Assembly (NCBI GenBank): GCA_963205105.1
Contig: CAUJJW010000181.1
Coordinates: 1 to 36,026, forward strand
Direction of reading: 5' to 3'
Source of the DNA: Verrucomicrobiota bacterium
Lineage (GTDB): Bacteria; Verrucomicrobiota; Verrucomicrobiia; Limisphaerales; CAIMTB01
Length of the DNA: 36,026 bases
The notes under the pieces are model-generated. The model was not told where the DNA came from and searched no databases. It was given only the letters and a program-made list of their open reading frames with translations. Below, piece after piece: positions 32,139-36,026 of this stretch. A program made the position numbers and the translations under genes. The number at the start of each line of letters is the position of its first letter. The stretch's first letter is position 1.

Positions 32139-35100
32139 ATGTCCGAGTTCCCTGCCCCATGCCCTCGTTGCGGCGCACCGATTGGAGCGGCGGCTCCTGG
32201 AGGTCTTTGCACGCGTTGCCTCATCGCACGGTTTGCGTTCGATTCGCGCCTTGAAGATCCGAACGAATCCGGCGAGTCCGACGCAGCGGCATCCGACCGC
32301 ATCGGGGACTACGATCTCCTGGAAGTCCTCGGCCGCGGCGGCATGGGGATCGTCTACAAGGCCCGCCAGCGCTCCGCGAACCGCATCGTGGCGATCAAGC
32401 TCATCGCCGCGGGCGAACTCGCGTCCCCGGAACTGATTCACCGCTTTAAAAGCGAGGCCGAAACCGCGGCGGCGCTCGAACATCCCGGCATCGTTCCGGT
32501 GTACGACGTGGGCGAAGCCGACGGGCGCCACTTCTTCAGCATGCAGTGGATCGCCGGGGAATCCCTGGCCGTACGCCTGCAAAGGATCCGAGGAGGGACA
32601 GCGCCGGCATTCCATGAGACGGAGGCGGCGCGGATGGTGGAGTCTCTGGCGCGGGCCGTGCACCACGCCCACCAGCGCGGCGTGCTCCACCGGGACATCA
32701 AGCCGGGCAATGTGCTGCTGGGCTCGGAGGGCGAACCGCGCCTGACCGATTTCGGACTGGCGAAGTGGCTGAAGCACGACACGTCCCTCACCCGACCCGG
32801 CGGCATTCTCGGAACCCCTGCCTACATGGCGCCCGAGCAGGCCGCGGGGCGAAACCACGAACTCACCGTGGCGGTCGATGTGTACGGGCTCGGCCTGCTG
32901 CTCTACGAACTGCTCGCTGGCGTGCCGGCGTTCACGGCAACGACGTCCTATGAGCTGATCCGCAAAGTCATCGAGGTGGAGCCCAGTCCCATTGCTTCGC
33001 GCAATCACCGGGTCGGCCCGGATCTGGAGACCATCTGCCTCAAATGCCTGGAAAAGGATCCGGGTCGACGCTACCCGACCGCCCAAGCCCTGGCCGAGGA
33101 CCTGGACCGATGGCGCCATCACGAGCCCATCTCGGCTCGGAGGTCGGGCCCCGGTGAGCGCCTGGTGAAATGGAGCCGACGTCATCCGGCCCTCGCGGTG
33201 TTGGGACTGGCCGTGGCGTTCGGCTCGCTCGTGGTCGCCATCCAGCAGCGCCAGCATGCGGAAGCGATGCGGGGGGAACGCGATGCCGCCCGAACCGCCC
33301 AGCGTCGCGCCGAGAAAACCGTCGAGAACCAGCGCCTGATCAGCGCCGACGGTTGGCTGCAAGCCGGCAAGACGGCCGACGCCCTCGCCGAATGGGCCAG
33401 AATCCTGCACGACAACCCCACGCACTCCGTCGCCGCCGCCCGGATTTTTTCAACGCTCAGTCACCGGAATTTCGTCCTGCCCGCGGCCGGAACTTCCTTG
33501 CTGCCATTGTTTGCGACGACCCTGGAGTTCAGCCCCGATGGCACGCGGATTCTGTGCGCGAGACGCGGGGAGACGATGCTTCGCAACACGGCCGACTGGC
33601 AGCCGGTCCCGGACACACCCACACTTCCGGCATCGGCCACCCGAGCCGCCTGGAGTCCGGACGGCCGGCATCTCGCCCTCGCGATGATCGACGTTGGCGG
33701 CCTGGTGGTGCACGACGCCCGGACTCTGGCTCCCTTGCTTCCCCTCATGCCCCTCAAAATCTGGTCGGTGCCGATGTTCGCGCCGGACGGAACGACCGTG
33801 GCGGTCGCCGGTGGCGAGGGTCCGCGCATCTGGATTCAGAGTCTGCAGAACGGAACAATTCGCGAATGGGACCTCGACCAAGACCCGCGGCGGCGTTCGG
33901 GTTCGGCCATCGTCCAGGAACCCCACCGCGTCCTGTTGCCCACGGAGGCCGGCATCACCGCCTGGCCGCTCGACCCGGGTGCCGCCAAGATCCAATCGAA
34001 ATCCCTGGACTCCGCCCCGCGGCGCCTGCGAACGCGCCCCCGGAATCCGACGGTGGTGGTCGAGACCGGCGAATCCAGGTTTCTGTTCCTGGATGCGATG
34101 ACACTGGAAACCGCCTGGCCCGAGATTGCTTTGGAAGGGGCCATCGATGACGACTTCTCGCCGAACAGCTTGCTCTACGCGAGTGCCCAACGCGAACGCT
34201 GGGGGCAGTTGTGGGACCTGACCACCGGCGAACCCCTCGGGGAACCAGCTCTGCGCTCCTGCCTGATGCCTCGGCTGCGATTCACGCCCAATGGTGAAAA
34301 ACTCATCCTGTTTGGCGACCCGGACGGAACGGCCATCTGCGACGCCCGGAACGGGCGGATGTTGTCCCGAGCCTTCCGCCATGCAGCACCCATCAACCAT
34401 GCCGAATTCAGCCCGGATGGGCTTCGAATTCTCACCGCTTCCGACGATGGAACAGCCATGGTCTGGGACGCGGAGACTGGAGCAGCCCAAGTCGCACCGC
34501 TCCAGCACGGCTCCAAGGTGAGGACCGCCCAGTTCGCCGCCCAGGGATCCCTCCTGGTCACAGTGGACACGGACGACGTCGTGCGCGTCTGGGACTCCGC
34601 CCACGGCGTGCTTCGGAAAGGCCCCTTGAAACAGCCGGACTTCGTCCACGCCGCCCTCGTGGATTCCTCAGGAACCTGGCTTGCCTGCCTGTTTGGGTCC
34701 GGCTGGAACCTGTACTCACTCGGCTCCAACTCACTGGAACCCGTCCACCGCGAAGCCGGCGACAAGATGCCGACCGGCCAATTCACACCCGATGGCCGGA
34801 CCCTGCTGACGCTCACGGTGACGGATGCCTTGCAGGACAAGGTCCGTCTCTGGACGCCGGGTGAATCCCGCCCCCGATGGGAACTGCCCGAGAAACTCGC
34901 CTACATCAGGGCTGCCGTATCCGACGACGCCCGGAGGGTGGCGGTGGTGGGGCCCACCATTCGGATCTGGGACGTCGAAACCAGCCAGCCCGTGGGTGCG
35001 CCCATGCCCCGAAGGGACGAGGTCTGGGTTGTGACGTTCGGCCACGATGGCCGTTATCTCCTGACGGCGGGTTCCGATCGGCGGGCCCAAATTTGGGATG

Positions 35101-35804
35101 CCGAGACCGGTGAACCAACGGCCGAACCCATGCTTCACGAAAGCGCGGTCTGGCAGGCCCAGTTCAGTCCGGACGGCACGCGCGTGCTCACCTCCACGGC
35201 AAAAGGCTTTGCCCGGCTCTGGGACGTGGCCACCGGACTCCCTCTGACCGAGCCGTTCCCGGATCATCCGGTGGCAGTGCATGTCATCATGTCGCCGTCG
35301 ACGTCGGCACGCTTCTCCCCGGACGGTGCGCGCGTCATCCTTCCCTGTGGCGATCACGCGGCGCGCTTCGTGGAACTCCCGCCGACCGAACCGCCGCCGG
35401 GCTGGTTGCCTGAATTTGTTGAAGCGCTGGCGGGTCAGCGATGGGGCTCCAAAGGCATCGAACTGCTGCCCTGGTCGCACTTCTACGCGGCGAGGTCCCG
35501 ACTCGCCAGCGAGGAGTCAGGCGGGTCTTGGCTCGCGTGGGCCCGATGGCTGGTGGCAGACCGTCTTGAGCGCTGCGTAACGCCGAACGCCTCTCGAACC
35601 ACCCGGGAGCAAGTGGATGATTGGGTCCTGGAGGGAACCGCGGAGAGCCTCGTCCGTGCGCTTCAAATGAATCCCAGCCACGCGCAGGCGCTGGAAATAC
35701 TCGCGGATCGGTGGACCGGAAGTCCTGTACCCGGCTTTCCAGGCCGAGCTGGGGTGGCGGCCCACCTGAAACGGCGCGCAGCAACGTCCCCGTCGAAAAT
35801 CTGA
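32139..35804 (+). CDS. Zinc-ribbon Ser/Thr kinase with membrane helix and WD40 repeats
   Basis: This 1221-residue kinase has an N-terminal zinc ribbon (C8-x-x-C11, C24-x-x-C27). The Hanks-type kinase domain spans about 57-330: GRGGMG 65-70, ATP lysine K87, HRD 184-186, DFG 204-206, APE 231-233. A membrane helix at about 349-369 (ALAVLGLAVAFGSLVVAI) is followed by a coiled coil (371-405). Many WD40-like repeats fill about 430-1085, for example FSPDGLRILTASDDGTAMVW and ISP-type 'AEFSPDG' units. The last 130 residues are helical, TPR-like (AESLVRALQMNPSHAQALEI). If the helix is inserted, the propeller lies outside the membrane and would sense an envelope signal. All catalytic residues are present. 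It follows its sigma factor by 14 bp. ATG 32139 gives the cysteine motif at the usual place. Confidence 0.94.
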   Translation: MSEFPAPCPRCGAPIGAAAPGGLCTRCLIARFAFDSRLEDPNESGESDAAASDRIGDYDLLEVLGRGGMGIVYKARQRSANRIVAIKLIAAGELASPELIHRFKSEAETAAALEHPGIVPVYDVGEADGRHFFSMQWIAGESLAVRLQRIRGGTAPAFHETEAARMVESLARAVHHAHQRGVLHRDIKPGNVLLGSEGEPRLTDFGLAKWLKHDTSLTRPGGILGTPAYMAPEQAAGRNHELTVAVDVYGLGLLLYELLAGVPAFTATTSYELIRKVIEVEPSPIASRNHRVGPDLETICLKCLEKDPGRRYPTAQALAEDLDRWRHHEPISARRSGPGERLVKWSRRHPALAVLGLAVAFGSLVVAIQQRQHAEAMRGERDAARTAQRRAEKTVENQRLISADGWLQAGKTADALAEWARILHDNPTHSVAAARIFSTLSHRNFVLPAAGTSLLPLFATTLEFSPDGTRILCARRGETMLRNTADWQPVPDTPTLPASATRAAWSPDGRHLALAMIDVGGLVVHDARTLAPLLPLMPLKIWSVPMFAPDGTTVAVAGGEGPRIWIQSLQNGTIREWDLDQDPRRRSGSAIVQEPHRVLLPTEAGITAWPLDPGAAKIQSKSLDSAPRRLRTRPRNPTVVVETGESRFLFLDAMTLETAWPEIALEGAIDDDFSPNSLLYASAQRERWGQLWDLTTGEPLGEPALRSCLMPRLRFTPNGEKLILFGDPDGTAICDARNGRMLSRAFRHAAPINHAEFSPDGLRILTASDDGTAMVWDAETGAAQVAPLQHGSKVRTAQFAAQGSLLVTVDTDDVVRVWDSAHGVLRKGPLKQPDFVHAALVDSSGTWLACLFGSGWNLYSLGSNSLEPVHREAGDKMPTGQFTPDGRTLLTLTVTDALQDKVRLWTPGESRPRWELPEKLAYIRAAVSDDARRVAVVGPTIRIWDVETSQPVGAPMPRRDEVWVVTFGHDGRYLLTAGSDRRAQIWDAETGEPTAEPMLHESAVWQAQFSPDGTRVLTSTAKGFARLWDVATGLPLTEPFPDHPVAVHVIMSPSTSARFSPDGARVILPCGDHAARFVELPPTEPPPGWLPEFVEALAGQRWGSKGIELLPWSHFYAARSRLASEESGGSWLAWARWLVADRLERCVTPNASRTTREQVDDWVLEGTAESLVRALQMNPSHAQALEILADRWTGSPVPGFPGRAGVAAHLKRRAATSPSKI

Positions 35805-35931
35805 CCCCACAGGACTCCGGGGGAGACGATCGCGCCGGGATTTCTCAGATTTCCTGAAACCGCCGGCTTTTCTTCCGTTAGAGGGACCGTGAACGCGCTG
35901 GCGGGCTGGACCCTCACGACGTTCGTATCCC

Positions 35932-36026
35932 ATGAAGACGCCTACCCTTTATCTGCATCGCCTGTACCGCCTACTCGTCCTGGGCGTGGTTTCCCTCGCC
36001 GCGACGCCCGTTGATGCCGCTCTGAA
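35932..36026 (+). CDS. 5' end of an exported protein, cut by the right edge
   Basis: From ATG 35932 the frame encodes 31 residues and runs off the window. They form a signal peptide: basic MKTPTLYLHRLYR, hydrophobic LLVLGVVSLAA, and a likely cleavage after VDA. It lies 127 bp after the kinase stop in the same direction. Nothing of the mature protein can be seen, so no function can be given. Confidence 0.6.
   Translation, partial: MKTPTLYLHRLYRLLVLGVVSLAATPVDAAL

Noticed and set aside
31947..33425. 492-codon minus-strand frame
   Set aside because: Antisense to the sigma factor and kinase, both of which have complete catalytic and HTH motifs.
35805..35931. Possible terminator (CCCC/GGGG) after the WD40 kinase
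   Set aside because: Only a four-base stem and no T-run.

Overview
This 36 kb window looks like chromosome of a GC-rich member of the Verrucomicrobiota (Limisphaerales/Pedosphaera-like), although no marker gene is present to prove it. The evidence is the gene style: ECF sigma factors of the YWxPV type paired with zinc-ribbon Ser/Thr kinases, an ECF factor fused to a membrane-anchored C-terminal region, and many large exported proteins built from LamG, T5SS/PEP-CTERM-type, delta-60, CSLREA/beta-helix and InlB-like repeats. No rRNA, tRNA, CRISPR array or complete insertion sequence was seen.

Layout. 1-4146 (minus) is the N-terminal 1382 residues of a giant secreted protein that runs off the left edge. 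4147-5015 is a decayed region: a UPF0175 antitoxin-like gene, the first codons of a PIN-like toxin, the last codons of a lost ECF sigma factor, and a REP-like cluster of nested hairpins. 5016-7741 is a kinase/sigma pair overlapping by 4 bp (kinase first). 8221-9228 is a zinc-independent MDR reductase. 9578-10144 is a glycine-zipper protein. 10338-10901 is an unrecognised protein with a BamE-like stretch. 10902-11541 is a second graveyard: a dispersed repeat, another UPF0175 relic and a truncated DUF433 antitoxin. 11539-14146 (minus) holds a LamG protein followed by the ECF/membrane fusion. 14454-20605 (plus) holds a secreted M1 aminopeptidase with HEAT repeats and a 1123-residue beta-repeat protein. 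20615-21837 (minus) couples a single-pass membrane protein to a type I signal peptidase. 21938-25519 (minus) is a CSLREA beta-helix protein. 25650-26312 (minus) is a small membrane protein. 26571-28297 (minus) is a tandem pair of RlaP-like nucleotidyltransferases bracketed by a 62-bp direct repeat. 28415-31114 is a delta-60 propeller protein. 31363-35804 is a second sigma/kinase pair (sigma first), the kinase carrying a WD40 sensor region. The right edge cuts a new exported protein.

Themes. Two functions dominate: building and displaying large cell-envelope proteins (with their own signal peptidase and peptidase), and one-component or kinase-linked sigma-factor signalling. The most interesting signals are (a) a roughly 70-residue beta module ending in a (F/Y)YR or FRM motif that recurs at the N- or C-terminus of four otherwise unrelated exported proteins; (b) the repeat-bracketed nucleotidyltransferase pair, in which one partner carries an SH3-like N-terminal domain and lacks one expected acidic residue; and (c) two independent toxin-antitoxin graveyards carrying relatives of the same antitoxin.
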